This document shows, piece by piece, positions 18,523 through 33,500 of a stretch of DNA of 64,000 nucleotides. Under the pieces are notes generated by a model. It had not been told where the DNA came from and did no database searches. It worked only from the letters and a program-made list of their open reading frames with translations. The stretch's first letter is position 1; every line of letters begins with the position of its first letter. Both the position numbers and the translations under genes were made by a program. Origin of the DNA: Breviolum minutum Mf 1.05b.01 (taxonomy: Eukaryota; Sar; Dinophyceae; Suessiales; Symbiodiniaceae); NCBI GenBank assembly GCA_000507305.1, contig DF239297.1:1-64000 (forward strand), in the 5' to 3' direction.

Positions 18523-21500
18523 GCGGGGTCAAAGCTACTTGTAAAGGAAAGGAGCACCCAAATATATTCAAATCATTGTTTTGGAACTGCAAGGTTTTCC
18601 AGGTGCATGATTGTTTGAGCTTAAATGTACACTAGAATTGATGATATATAATGACACGGATATAGAAAGATACATCATCTATTGATATCAACTGGTTTTA
18701 TTTCCAGATTTTGTCCATCAATGATACAATCAAACCTTTGCAAACTTCAGTGTATGTACTATTTCACGTCATGTTCTCCCGTTGTAACATAGATTGGTTG
18801 CGTCTTCCCCCAACGACCTGAGAAGGCACCTTCAGCTAGAGAGGGCACGTATCATTCCTTTAGGCAAGGGGATAAGATCTGAGCATATTTAGTATGGATT
18901 GTAGTACTAAAAAAGATCTGAGCAAAGATTTAGTGTGGATTTGAGCATATTTATTATGGAAATAAGATTTAAGTCATCCTTTTTCCTAAATGATTTGTGC
19001 TTTCCGAAATCATTCGGGGGTTGCACATATGTTTTGCTTCATGTTTGAGTTTCTAACTCTTGCAGGTTTCAGGTGTTTCATCTTGAGAAATCAAAGGATG
19101 AAGGTTGTGAACTATGATGACTCGTTGGATGTTGCTTGATTTTGACATGGGATTTTTCACCAAAGCTACGTAGGTTCATAGGGTTTCGTTCAAGAAACTA
19201 GTAAAGATACTATAGCTTAGTCTTTTTTTTTAAACAGGTGAGTTACTTTAGGCGTTAAGCTAACTTCACAGCATCTGGCAAAAGGCGGAAAAAAAAAACA
19301 AACTCTGCAACCATGTGTTACTCAACAGAGTCAACAGGTGTTTTTTTTTACCAATCCAAACAAAAATGGCTGTGGAAAAATCCAGGTTTCCCAACGGTTG
19401 ACTCAGCTGGTTGGTTTCGTTCCGATTTCGTTCCGAAGGTTCTCAACGAAATTACCTGGAAGATGCAGGTGGTACAGGACACGGGTGAGATGGAGGAATG
19501 TTTTGGTGAAGGCCAATGGGGGTCCTTTGAAACAAGGTTTCAAAAAAATGCCGGGTTTTTAGGTGGAAAAATATACGAATTATATCAAATTATATAAGTG
19601 TGTATTTTTTTGGGGCGGGGAAGTGGACTAAAGTGGTTCATTCCCAAAATGTGTGGTGCATTGTTTTTTTTGTTTTAAGGTTCATGGGATTTGCTTAGTG
19701 TACAATGACAAAGATGTATACTCCTTTGAAGATGCCACACATGTTTTGTATACTTCCGCTGCTATCGTGAGTTCGTAGTTGGATAGTTGCCCCAGAGCCA
19801 GTTCTCCTTGGAAGAGAGTTTTGTGGTTGCCTCCTCAAAATCAGAGGGATGGAAAATGGAAATAGGCCAGAAGAGGAGATACCGCAAGCTGGAATATGCA
19901 GTGATGTTGGGGAATGCAATTTTGTAGTTTAGGGAGAGAGTAAGTTGTTGCAATAGTTTGATTTCAACTTCCATGTCACTTATTTGAGTGCAGAATGACA
20001 TGGCATCACCATGTGATGGAACAAAAATGATCTTCCTAAAATTGGAGGAGATTAATTGGAGGTTAATTTCATGGGAGTTTAAGGGTACCAACTCAACAAT
20101 CAAAAAATTGATTTGCTTCTACCACTCTGGATGGTTCCCTTCCAAATCCCTCATTTCGTGGAAGGAGCACAACGTGGGATGCGAGCTTCTTGGACCTTGA
20201 TTGATTTTTTGAACAAAATTCCACACCTTTGGATGGTTGTTTTTTTTGGAAATTGTTTGAGTAAGGAGTCTGTGATGAAGGAATACCATGGCAATGGAAC
20301 ATTACCATTTTTAAAGAGGAGATACATAATCAAAATCTTCAAATGTTGTTTGATTTTCCATGGTCATATTAATTTTGGCGGGGGGTACATAAAGGTACAC
20401 AAGAGAGCAGCTAAGTGCATTCTCAGTCTTTTGTTTTTTTTTAGCGATTTCCAAGCTCACTTATCTTGAGAATATACCAGGGATCTCTAAATAGGAAACC
20501 GTTGAGTGTCAAGTTCATGGAGTAGCTTCAGGTGGAAGTACCATATATAGACATATATAGTTGCTAATAGTGTTATGAATGTCAAGCTTTAATTGAAGAG
20601 CCAGGAAATAGTTCTCCAAAATGTATTCAACACTTAAAGGTTTTGGTAGATTACACTGCGAAGTAAGGATGGGGAGGTTTGGGATTGAGGATTCATGAAA
20701 ACATCTTGAAGCTTACCTAGGCCTCAGTGGCTTTTTCAGTGTCAGCATGCTGGAGTATCTTGGCGGCAACCCAGAGCAACGGAAAAAAAACTGGTTGGAG
20801 ATGAATTATAAAGGGGAATGATATTGAATTGTACTACCTGTTTCTTTTTTCGGATTATTACCCATTCTTACCAGAATTCCTACTACTGCAAAAAGTAGAA
20901 TGGAAATGGCTCAAAAGAATGTACTATATGTTGTTCTATTGGAATCAAAATGCATGGCCAACCGCCCGTAGAGTAGTACAGGACTTGTATAGAAGGTTCC
21001 CAATGAACTATTACTCCCCGGAAATTTAACAGTTCGCCCCTGAAAATTTGCCTCTCCAAAAGGAAAATAGTCTTCCAATCATCATTTTTCAGGGGTAACC
21101 TCGCTGTTCAACTACGGGGGGCCGTAGAGAACCAGAAGTATCATCACACCTTGATTTTGTTGGGCATGCCAACTGGGAATAAAGGTGTTTTTGATATTGA
21201 ACCTTTGCTTTAAAGAAAGGGCTGGTGATATGAAGTTACTGGAAGATTCTGAAGGACGTTTTAAGTCGCATTGATGTAGTACTGTATGTATTTTCTTTGC
21301 GGATGGGGATGGGAAAGTTTCTCAAGTATCGACCCAAGCCATCAAAAAAATTGCTGGCTTTGCTGGCCACACATTGCTTGGAAAGCTCGCCAAGTCGTTG
21401 TGGGATATGTTTTTTTTTCAGATGGGACGCACCCAAAGAAGAGCGTAATTCGCGTAACAGCCAATTATTAAACACAGGGATGACAACTTGGATATTTTGT

Positions 21501-24500
21501 CTCTTTTGAAAGTGACCTGGTATTTCATCAAGTTTCTGATTAGCCCTTTCAAAAACTGACAACAACATGCTTAGGTAAAAACAAGGAGTTTTTTTTGGGC
21601 TCGTGGAAAGGATGGGGACCTGGATGTAAGTTCGGTTGCAATAGTTTATCCTATAAATGTGGGCGTGCTGGGCGGGGCCGGCCATTCTACGAACTACCGC
21701 ATGTAAAAAGTTCAACGATCTTGAAGCGAGTTGTTCAAGCTGTTGAGGTCATTAGCACATTAGCAGAGCTTCGAACTAAAGGCCATCCTATCAATCAAAC
21801 CCGAGAACTTAAAAAGGTTGTATTTTGAGACTTAGTTGCAAGCAATGGTTCAATGTTTTTTTTGAATCAACCTCTAACTCCTTTCCCAAAGTTGTGGCGA
21901 TTCGCAGGTATGGTTTCATATCTCTCCTGTATGCTGGGTGGTTATCTGGCAGATAACCGCTTGGGGCGCTACAGGAGCTGTTGGTGCCTGTAATCCACAC
22001 CTTTCTCCTTTTTTGTTAAGCCTAAGAAATTTCACATGGTGCATATTAAACAAATGGAAGATGATTATGTGAATGCAGAACATCGTACATTGTTCCTATG
22101 ATTTTCCAACACATAGTGACATAGTTACAATGAAGCTTCGTATTCGTAAGAATTTGTGGCTGAGAAACGCTAAAAGCTCAGCCAATGATGATAGTGGACA
22201 AAATTCTGCACCTGATGATACTGGTTGTACCAAATGATACCACTTCAATTTACAGGAAGTTCATTATGCCAATTGGTTAAGGTCAGAATATATCCATCAA
22301 CATAAGTTAAGTTTTGTTAATGATATGTCCCTCTTGGTGAGTTTTCAACATCTCTCCTCAGGGGCTTAGCATTGATGGTTTCCTCTTTTCTCGCCAGAAC
22401 TATCCTCTACTTTGCTGCTGTCTATGTGCTTGGTGTACCTGGGTATAAACTGCTGCGGGGCAGGGCGAAATTTTATTTCAAATCTTTGTGGAACTTCCTT
22501 TGAACCGCGCGGTAGAAATGTATAATATGTAATGTCCATTGTACATAGATACTATTAAGATAATGTTGTACACAACTTCTGTTATGCATTGATTCATGTT
22601 TGGTTTATGAATTTGTTTCTTGTTTTAGGCAATTTTCCACGGCATTGTTGAACAACACTTATCAATTGTGTAAGAAGAGGCCTGTTCACAATGTTTCATG
22701 GGGTGCCTCAGTTGGTTGCTGGTTCAAATCTCCCATCACCTTAAGAAAATGACACCGGGATTGACAGCTTCATCACCCAAAAAGATGGGACCACTTTTTT
22801 TCGCCAACGCGACAAAGCCATCAACTATGACTATTTCATGGACAGGTCCAGAATGGGATTTTCAACCCTGTGGATTTGACCACCGGTGGCTGAAGGTGGT
22901 CATCATTGCCATTTCAGCCATCCCTGCAATCATGAAGACCTCGCTTAGTGTGCCCATCTATTTGCAACTTGATTTTCCGGTCGATGTAGCCGTTGAAAGG
23001 TGGGGGGGGGGTGTTTCCATGGGGTAATTTGGGGGGGGGGGGTAGGTTTTTGGGTTGAACATGGTTCAACAACTATCCAGTCATCTATATAGCAACAGGA
23101 AAGTACTTCAGTTTTATGAGGATAAGAATCCCCAGTGACCAACCAGTGTTTCTTGGAATGTAACAAGGGTTTGAACACTGCGCAAGTCTTTCGATACTCC
23201 TGTATTGAGTACGTTGTGGCAATCTAATATATGTTGTTGCATATGTTCACTAGGTGGTGGTTTCAATTGTGTTTCACTTTTACCCCCACTCAAGAAACAT
23301 GATCCAATTTGACAAAGACATTTTTTTAATGGGATGTTCAATTCAGCCTCCACCTAATTATAAAGTGGCCTACTTTTACCAATAGGAAACCTGAATCAAC
23401 ACCGGTGGACGATGTTGAAGCCAATGGAATGAGGATCCTTAGCCATTAGCTTAAATGTTTCCTGGGAACCCATTTTAAGTTGGATAAGGATACACCATCA
23501 CATGAGCCACTGAATGTGAATGTATAGTGAGTGGTTTTAATGAGATATTAATTGTGGTTTATTTTTTTCTGTATAAGATCCAATTGTTAGTGCGAATTGG
23601 TTATGTCTAAAGTTTTTACACAAAATTATGTACTTCAAATTTGCAGCTGGTTTTTGATTCTCTTTCCCAAATAGGGGGAATGCACCATAAAACCCCATAT
23701 TTCAGAGAAGCACTAGTGACACTGACAGGTGGATGATATTATAAAAAACATGTTCACTTTCCAAAATACATCATGTGATTTTTCGCTTTTTTAGGTTTCC
23801 CTTTTTTGAAAGATAAAGCTAGAAATTCAACACATTCAATACTATTTCGCCTTCAACACTTGAGGCTTGGTGCCTTTATCTTTGTGGCTTTAGGGACTGG
23901 AGCTATCAAACCGAACGTGATGAATTTTGGAGCTGATCAATATGACACAGAGGTTGGCGTTTGGTTGTTTTGTTCATGGCCCTCCTAACTACTGTACCCC
24001 CTAATGACCTTGATATGGTCGTGTTTCTGGTGGGGGTAGTTTTGATGGCGGCTAGTTAGAAGGGTCATGAGTGGATTGGTTGGTTGTATATTTGTTTGGA
24101 AAGTTTGGTGGGTTTTGCGTTGGGGGGAAGGATTATTTGTTTGATATGATTGATTGTTAAGGGTGTGGTTTGGTTATGAATTATTGTTTGCGAATGTTTG
24201 TTGATTTCTATCAATGTCTATCATTGCGTATCGATCTATCGATTGATCTACCCATTTAGCATCCATTTAGCTATCTAACTAGCATCTTCCCAATCACCAA
24301 ATGATTGAACTGCCTGGAGGTATTGTTATTTCAGGAAGGTTGTCTAATGCTTTAGCAAACAACTTCCAGTAATTGCGCCAATGTGAAACCAATACGCAAT
24401 TAGAGTGAAGATGATATGATTCATATCCCTCAGAACCATTGTGTCCCACACTATTCGTCCATGTTTGCGTTAATCGTTTCTGTTTCCTTCCCTGTTTTTT

Positions 24501-27500
24501 TGTTTCTCAAAGTTTTCATTGGAGGATCCTGAAGAGCTTGTCCAACAGAAAGCATTCTTCTCATATTTCTACCTCACTATCAACATCGGTGTCTTGTCAG
24601 CACCCCAACATGAGTGCAATCGTTGTTTATTATCGTAGCCTTTCATTGTCGGAGGATGTTCGCAATGCTAGGTTGTTTCTGATGGTATAAGTTTGGGGTC
24701 ATGGAATCATTCATATTGTGAGGATCAAACAGTGCATATCTGCGGTTATCTTAGGTATTTACCCTCAATGTTGAATTGTTTGTGATGGTATCGAACAATC
24801 CCTGTGCTGTCAGTATCACCTTATTTGCTGATGCAGTGGATCATGTGGTATCAAGAAACACTACAATTTACGTTGATAAGCATTCACCCAGGTAAAAACT
24901 GCGTGTTTTTTTGGTTCTGACGGGGCACTTGACTTGTATCATCCCCATTCCATGGGAATGTTTGCTATAGGAAACGAGAGGGAACTTTTGTAGGCAATGA
25001 ACATGGGAGAATTCCTGTTACACCTAGCCATCCAAGTAGTATGCGATCAAGTGATACAGGGCGCGAATTGCCTTTACGATCTGGTGGTGGAGTTTAGCTG
25101 CACAGGTGGAAAGTAAATCGATATATATATATTATATANAGTTGCAGTTTCTTTTAATTTTGATGTCACAACTTAATCAACATGTCTACTTTGTTATCTT
25201 CCTGATGCCATCATCATTGTGCAGATAGCTGTTTTGGTAGAGGAAAAAAGGTTGTGAATAGCAGCCACGGCTCACCTCCGGTTCCAACTGTGTTGAGTTT
25301 GCTTCAGCTTCAAAATCAATTCCTCAAAGTCAACCTTTGGCAATGTATACAGATTTATGCATCAACTGTGAAATGGTATGCAATTCTTTGTGCCCTCTTT
25401 GGGATGGTTGAGTGACCCTTTTAAATGGTTAAGTGACCTCCAACTGGGGGATGAAAAGGTCACTTTGAATCACCTGGTATATATATCAATGATGGTTGAT
25501 CTTCCGAGGTTACGAAATGACACCAACTTCAAAGCCCTTTTTTTTGATGCAACCCTTGAGGCGTTGTCTTCGCCATGGGCTACACGGTGAATTTGGCGAC
25601 CAGTGGTAGTACAGAAGATTCTGCGGGCTCAGGCCATGATGGGCAGGGGAAAAAAACAGGCCCTAATGATATAAAGGGTAGATGGAACATATCATGTAGA
25701 CGAAGTGTGCATTCCATTGGCGGAAGTTCATGTATGATTTTGTATGATTTGCTTATATGATGTACTGGTATGATCTTCCCAACTGTCAGCTGATCAAATC
25801 TGGCAATTTCATATATGTTAAGCTTCCATCAAGGCTTTATCAAGGCTCGTATCCGGCACTTGGCTATAAATTTTAATGTTGTATGACAGTTTTTTGGTAT
25901 TATTATTTTTCAAACAAGATGCAACACACAAGTGGTCAGCTGTCAACCAAAACTATTGGAGCTGCAAAAACACCTTGAGTTGTGGGGCTGTTTCCAAACC
26001 ATCTGACTCAGTTTCGAAATCTGGAAATTGCCCAGCCTGGACACCTGAAAAGAAATGCGGATGATCGATTTCAGGGCTGGTTGCCGCCCCCCGTGTTTTT
26101 TCAATGCAACAATGGGTGGTGATGACTACTATGTAGGCTACTTGAAGTCCTACATCATCGCGGCGGTGGCCATGGGTACAGCCTTGGGATGTTTCGCCTT
26201 GGGCACACCGAGGAGCTGGGGCTTCGGATGGATGGATGGATGGATGTGGGAATGGTAAAACCGATGGGGTGAAACAAAACAAGTGCCGTGTTTTGACAAA
26301 GTTAAATATTTCGAGCAAAACCAACGCTCACTTGGATTTCTGACAGTATTTTCAGTTTTTGTTGGCAAAATATCTGTGAATCATAGATCGGAGTCATGGT
26401 AAGAAATTTTGGTGGGATTCGATGATGGCAGCCTTTCTTGTTGTTTTCACTGCCGAAGGGCATAGCACCTGAAAAAACATGGATGGCTTCGTTGGAAGTT
26501 GGAAGATTTGTCCATTCCTGGTGGGAATGGTATAAACTCGTGGTTAGCTTTAGGACCTTAGGAAGTCGATCGGTAGGTAGCCTTGAATCTTCCAGGTGTG
26601 GAGTTTGTGTCCCAAATTTTATCCAACAAAACCCTACCAAGGTTCAGATATGTTATAGACATATCATCTATAAATTCCAGGTATAGCTTATGTCACCATT
26701 CCAACTGCCAACAGGTATGTTGGCAAAGGTCGTGTGCAACGTCGTCCTTTGGGTACCGTTCTCTGGCGTCACTTGCGGAAGTCTGCTGAGCTTCATTTGG
26801 CTGGAAAGCTGTGCGTCCTTTGGCAGCATCACCGAGCTAAATATTGTCAAATTGGTGGAAGATTCGACAGCGTTTGCTATATTACATGAGATGTATGTCC
26901 CTGAAATGGGGAGGGGTTTTATACATGACCATAAAAGGGGGCCAAGAATAAAAGATTTCTTTTTGTCCGATCTGTTTTTTAGTGATGTGATTTTGGGGTG
27001 GACATTCATCACGAACTGTGCTGAAGATCTAGCAACATAGATCTGGGTGAGTGTGAGTTTGAGTAAACAAGAGTAACGGACCGGGTGTTGTCAGCCCAAA
27101 GGGTTGCTTTAGTATACTCGGATTTCGTCCATGGTAATTCTTTTGGTTTCTATCATGGGATGCGCATCTCCCAATTCCAAATCACCTGGTTGTACAAATA
27201 GTTTTGTTGGTTTACTGGTTTCAACCATTTTGAGCAAATCCGAGTTCATGAAGTTGTACTTCTCAGTTACATGTACTACTTGGGGGAATATTTTTTCAAC
27301 AGGTTTCACCCCACCACCTCCTCAGGTGGAAAGAGCTGAGGTTTGTTTGGGGATGATGAGATGATGAGATCACGTCAAGTGCAGTTCCAGTGTTAGAATG
27401 GTTCTTTCGAACATATCTTCACCCATACGGAATCCTCGATGTTAGGAAGTTGGATGGAAGTTTCTAAGTCATGAGATCCTGGGATACATGGAATAAGCCC

Positions 27501-30500
27501 ACCAAAGTCTGCTGGAAACTCACATAAACATCTAGATACCCAAAGGAAAATGATCTAGATGTCATGATTCAGAATTATCACCAACTTTTTCAATTTATGC
27601 TTACAGTAAAGTAGCCATGTTGATATTCCTTTCGGGTATTATTTGATTCCATATTCTGCATGTATGCCACGATGGTTATAGTAGTACTTAAATGATTCCC
27701 GGAATTCTGCAGTAAATCCTTGGTCAGGGGGATTGTATCTCCCATAATATCCATATATATCCGTATATCCCTAATAGAAGTGGAGAGTTATATTTGTTTG
27801 TTTCACCAACCAAATACGATTACCGCACGTGTTTTTCAACATGCTTCAACGTGTTTTTGTTTTTTGTTCACGATCCTTTGCCTGACAGAATTTTGATGTT
27901 TTTTTAGATGTTGCTTGCCACTAATATACCAATGATAGCGGTTTCCTTGCTTTCAGTTTTAAAATACTACCTGTATTCTAGTAGAAGCAGATAGATCCAT
28001 GCATAAAAAGGGCCAACCAACTAGAAATCTAGTTGAATCGGAATCATGTCAGACCACCAAAAGGCATCTCCTCTTTTGTATTCTGTTGTGTTGAACTAGC
28101 CGCGTTCCAATCGCAAGGTGCTTGGATGGATCTTGATTCCTGTACTTTGGAAAGCAGCAAAGGTGGAGCTTTGTTTCCCAAGTCCACCAGTTTGCAAGAA
28201 AGGTTAAGGTGCTTGTTTCCATTTGTTTCCCAAGAATGTAACTTTCTTGTTCGAATAAGCTGTCACATCTGTTTCGTTTCAGGGTATGACTCAAATGAGT
28301 AGTTTGGTGAGTTGGTGAAACTAAGTCAAGCAAAGGAATCCCACTGGAGGTCAATAATTTTGATCTAAATCCCCATGTATATACCAATTTCTAGGAATTA
28401 CCCGATATTCAGATCAGGGACGAGCTAGTAAAGGACAAGTTCAACAAGAATATTCGAAAAAATCATGTTATGCATCCATGACAGGGTGACCTACATGCAT
28501 ATTTGATGAAATTTATGACCTGGTAAGGGGCATTATAAATATTCCGTATGACAATACATCCACAACGCCTAGGTGGTAGTTTTCAACATGTTGGTTGGTT
28601 GTTTCTGGGCAAACGATTCAATTTGACGAGCAAAAACTCCTCAGGTGAATTACTGAAATTATTGTGGTCTCCTTGCTGGGTGCATTTGCAAAAGTGACGG
28701 ATTTCCATGTGGTGTTTTTTTAAATGTCTTATAAGGAAATCTGGGTTGGTGCAAGATTACAGTATGTTTGTAAATGGTGTTGAATGGTGAAATATTTTTC
28801 TTGCAGAAAGTGAAGCAAAATCACCAGTCCATCCCAAAGTTTGACTTACAAACAGATTGCAAAATTGTGTGATCTTTACCAGTCTACCACCCGACGGTTT
28901 GGTTCGCAAATCTCGAAATAAACACGGTTTTCTTTATTGCAAAATTGAATGTTTTTGAGGTAAGGATCAATGTTTTATTGCAGCATTGATCAAGGCGACA
29001 CATACTTGAAATACCCAAGTGGAATGGTTTGGATTTTGACCGCGAACACATGGAGGAAAGTGAAGTCCACGTGGACTAAAGCATGTTGTGTTTATTGAGG
29101 TGATGATTGAAGCCACCACCTAAGTGGTTGAATCAGTTTGGGGACCTGGGTGCTTTGGAGTTTTTGGATATTTCCAACTGAATAAGGTGAAGCCACCAGG
29201 ACTTTAAAAACAAACAAAATTCTTGAGACTTGGGGATCCAGCATGTCTACATTCAGGATGCGAAATGAACTCCATCATATTCCATCATTATGTATGTTTT
29301 GAATCCGGGGGATCCTCCTTAAACACTTTCACTTTCCACGTGTTTTTTTTCCTTTTAGGTTTCGTGGTTTTCCAAAAAAACATGCATACCCAAGGTATAT
29401 ATGATCATCGTTTTGACCGGTTCATTACTTGGATCTTTGCCAATGCACCATGGTATGTCAGTTGGATGGGTGTGCCCGGAAGCTGGAGCAATGATGAAGA
29501 TCAAATGAGGAAGGTTATATCTGGATAGTACATGTGTAGATGTTGTTTATGTTTTTCATTTTATTCAGTTGTTTTCCTATTTATTATGATTTGTTGTAGT
29601 GGTGGTGATGTTTGCTATCATTTGTAATATTGTTAGAAGTATGGTGTTTAACGTGATTGCTGATTATCAATATTCACCATTGTCATATGATATTCAAACA
29701 TTTATCTATACAAATTAATCATATTATGTTATTTTTGGGGTTCGATTATGGATTCCAAGGGGTGTCCAATAGAGTTTTCAAGGGGTGTCGAAAAACACTA
29801 TCCCTTAAGGTTCTCAAATACCATCCTTTCGAAGATGGCAGGTATATGTTCGTAAACATTTGACTCCGAATTGACTGGTTCTTTGTGACCTGGTTTGGAA
29901 GTTGCTCCAGAAATACCTTCTTCACAATAAATTTGTTGCATGGTATCCCAGAACCTAAATCAACATTGGGTGAATGGGAGCAACATGGAGATACTCACCA
30001 TGCCATAGGGAATAGCCATCTTCACCACTATTTCCCCAGGAGATTGAGGAGTATTTTCCATATTCAGACTTGGAATAACTGCTCATGAGGTTGGTTCCCA
30101 AAATAGAGCATCCAAACTCATCTACAAACGAACATTTGCCACGGGTTCCTCTCGAATTTGCGGCATGCCGTTCTGGACTGGAAGTTTGTTTTCAATTAGA
30201 TCTTGGTCTTTGGAGTTGTCGTGAAGCGAGCCTCAAGTGATGATAAATGAAGTAACTGCAATATGCATATAACATTCAGATGGGATGTTTACACGTTTAC
30301 CATGTCAATCCATTCGACCGGTGTACATGTATTGACCAAAGCCCACCTGCAGGTTTCCAATTTTCCATCCTGAGAAAACCCAACCAACTGACACTGAGGG
30401 TGTCGCGATGTCTCACGTGGCTGGCGATGGCATTGGCTTTGATCTCTTGCACAGCCTTGGCGTCTTGACGGTGGGGGTGATGGTTGTTTCCTAGGTGGTG

Positions 30501-33500
30501 GTTTCAAAAGATTTTGGACAACTTTCACCCGGACCCTTGGGGAAATGATCGAATTTGACAAGCATATTCTTTTTGATGGGTTGTAACCACCAACTGGTGT
30601 CAATTCTATTTACTTGTGTTTGAGATGAGCAACTCAACCACCACTTGGATCAAAGGTTGGTGAATCGGTAACATGGTTTCACCCCCAAACCCAGGCATGA
30701 ACAAGGTATATGGACGTGGTTTACTGGTATACACATGTATACACATATTATATACGTATATATACACGTCCTATTTTCTATATAGTTTATCTTTAAGTTC
30801 ATCCAATACTACCAACAAAAATGACAATTCCCATCTGTTTTTTCACCACCTTGCTATATCTGCTTTTTGTTTGTCTAAATCAAAACGTTCCAAGACACAC
30901 AAGTGACCCACCGAGGTCATTCTCCATCGTAACAATGACTTTATCGAAGTCATGGAGCCTGAGGTTGCCTGGGAAAAATGGTAAAAAATGGGGGAACATA
31001 TTGGAGGTCATGGCACAACAGGATCGTTTTTTCTGGTGGAAATAGAGTTTCATTGTTGTTGTTGTTATTGTTGTTGTTGTTGTTGTTGTTGTCCCAAACC
31101 TAATAAGATATGTTTGTGTTTTTAAAATAATATCATATATCATGCATACATATTTATATCATATATCATGTATATGTACGTGATTTTTTTGGTTGAAGCT
31201 CTAGTGATGATTTCAGGAGATGACACCTGAGGTACCACCCAATGGAGACCCTGCAGCTGCCATCACTACAGCTCATGACCCTTGGCTTCAAGGAGTTCCC
31301 TGTACCAGGGAGCCTGACAACACTCACTTCCAGTTTGGAGGTCTACCGGTCTACCAAAAGGTAACCAGTTGATATATGTAATTATCCCAGTATTTACATG
31401 GTTATATATATATACACATATATACATGTGAAATGATGCATGATTTCTTCCATCCACATTTTACGGTATGAGGACCCTGGTCTACCTGTGTCAAGATTTG
31501 TTGTTTGTTTGGTACAAGAAGTGCCAAACTACGAAGCCTCTAGAAGTCCCAAAGGTACGCAGCTGCAAATGCTCAAAGACTTCCCAAGAGTTTTAGTAAA
31601 TGTTGGCCGTTGTTGAGGGTTGTTTGGACATTTGAGACAAATAAAAGCTAAACAAATCTTTGATTTAGGTCACGATACTAAACACACTATGGAGATTATC
31701 AAATAGTCCACTACTTCAGTCCAAGGTCCGTGGTGCCTTGGATTGTGTGCCCACGATCATTTGTATCAATGTCACTCGGTTGAAATATGTGTTTTTTAAG
31801 CATCAAAGTTTGCTGATCGCTCAAGTTTGTTTCATGAGTTGTTTCCATGATTTTTGTTTGTCGCCAAGTGGATTGTTTCAGGATCTACTCAAAACTTTAT
31901 GACATTCCTAGTGGCCATGTTTTTATTCCTATCCTGATTGCGGATTGTTCGAATTGGCTTCCAACGAAACCCGAATTTAGAGTATGCGACTTGCTTGTTT
32001 TTTTGAAGTACCTTTTGGATCTTTTTGGGGATGCAGCACTGCCAGCACATAGCTTCGTGTTTTTGCAGCTCTGGTTTAAGTTGCCTGACATCTGCCAGTG
32101 TGACTTTGCCGAGCCCTGACTCAGACAGAGACCATGATGTCGAAAGCAGTTGCAGCTGGAGTGGGTGCATTGGCAATCCAGATCTTTTCCGGTCTCGCAC
32201 CCAGTCGTGCCGCATGGGGCTGGACAATGGATGTGCCTACAAATGCTGGCTTCACTTGTGAGCAGGGTACTACCATTGGTGCCTCTGGTGGTTCAACTGC
32301 GGCCAACTTCACTTGCACTGTGGTGCCAGATTCAGGGATGAGCTGCGATGTGAGCACCATCTATTTGCAATGCTCAGATACTGATGGAGGACCACAGAAC
32401 TTTGTTCCCGTGGAGGGCACATGCATCAACAGTGAAACTGTTGCTGCAAAACACAACGAAACTCCCGACACTCTCTCATGGTCTCAGGTTCCCACTTGCT
32501 CGACATCCGGTGCATCCACAAGTAGCACGATGATGGGATGTGCTTTGGCAACGTTTGTGGCAGGGATGGCAATGTAAAAAACTTGAGAGCAGCTTGCTTC
32601 TTGCTTGCTTAGTTTTCCGCAGTGCGCAATGCGCAGTGCAAAGCATTTGGCGCTTGATGGCATCTTGTAGCCCAAAGTTGCTTAATTCTTTACAAATCTT
32701 TGCAAATGCATACTCAAGGCAGTATGCTAGCATTCCAGACTTGAGGCCATTTTCGATATTCCTTGTAGGCCCTGGACACACGATGGGCTTTCGTGGGATT
32801 TCATGGGCTACTTTGCATCTGCAAAGCAAGACGTGAGCCAGTAAAATGGATAAGCGGATCACATTGAAATTCAAAGGATCTGACTTTGTCAGTTGGGTTG
32901 TCCAATGAAAACCGTTTTGTTGTTCTTTTTTTTCTGGCAAAAACCTACTGAGGTTGGCTTCAACATCCCTTACAACGCAATGAACAATGCCTATCCTGCC
33001 CAGGTCATCCGGCAAGAGTTGGGGTCAATGGGGATGCCTTCTATGATGCGTTGATGTATGATGGAACTGGGGGCCACAATTCCCCATATTTTTGTGTAGT
33101 TCCCAGTAGTTTGGGCAAAAATGCTTTGCGACATGATTTTGAAATCATCATTCGTGAGTTTGGGTTTCATTGAACACAATTGACTCCAACGAATATGGCA
33201 AAGGGGATTGCGAAACCAACTCAAGAATAGAAAATAGCATTTATTGTTTAGTGGTTTCAACCATTCTAGGTCTTTTTGTCTCTAGTTGGGAAATTGATCT
33301 TCACTTTTGAGAATTATTCTTGACCACAATGTCGCAACCATTGTTGCCCAAATGTTCACCTACCAAATCTTGCATCCCCCAAAAGTGTCAGGCCTGTCAG
33401 ATGGATACCCGGCTCTTTGGTCAACAGCTGAACGGAAGTTTCTTTAGTCCCTTGGGGCAAAAAAAGGGTAGGCCCTGGTGGTTGGTCAATGCATTTGATC

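Larger units (their letters stand above)
18523..23864. other. POT introns in the 5' part
   Basis: Long AT-rich introns around the small exons at 21908 and 22398. They contain one clear 100-bp element (23250-23356) and no other recognisable gene. G-runs at 23007-23042 are sequence-quality risks. Confidence 0.5.
26855..31216. other. POT intron, about 4.4 kb
   Basis: AT-rich sequence with two inverted-repeat element copies and no exon that can be defended. A short open stretch at 29400-29520 (FDRFITWIFANAPWYVSWMG) has ordinary protein composition but no family match. Confidence 0.45.
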
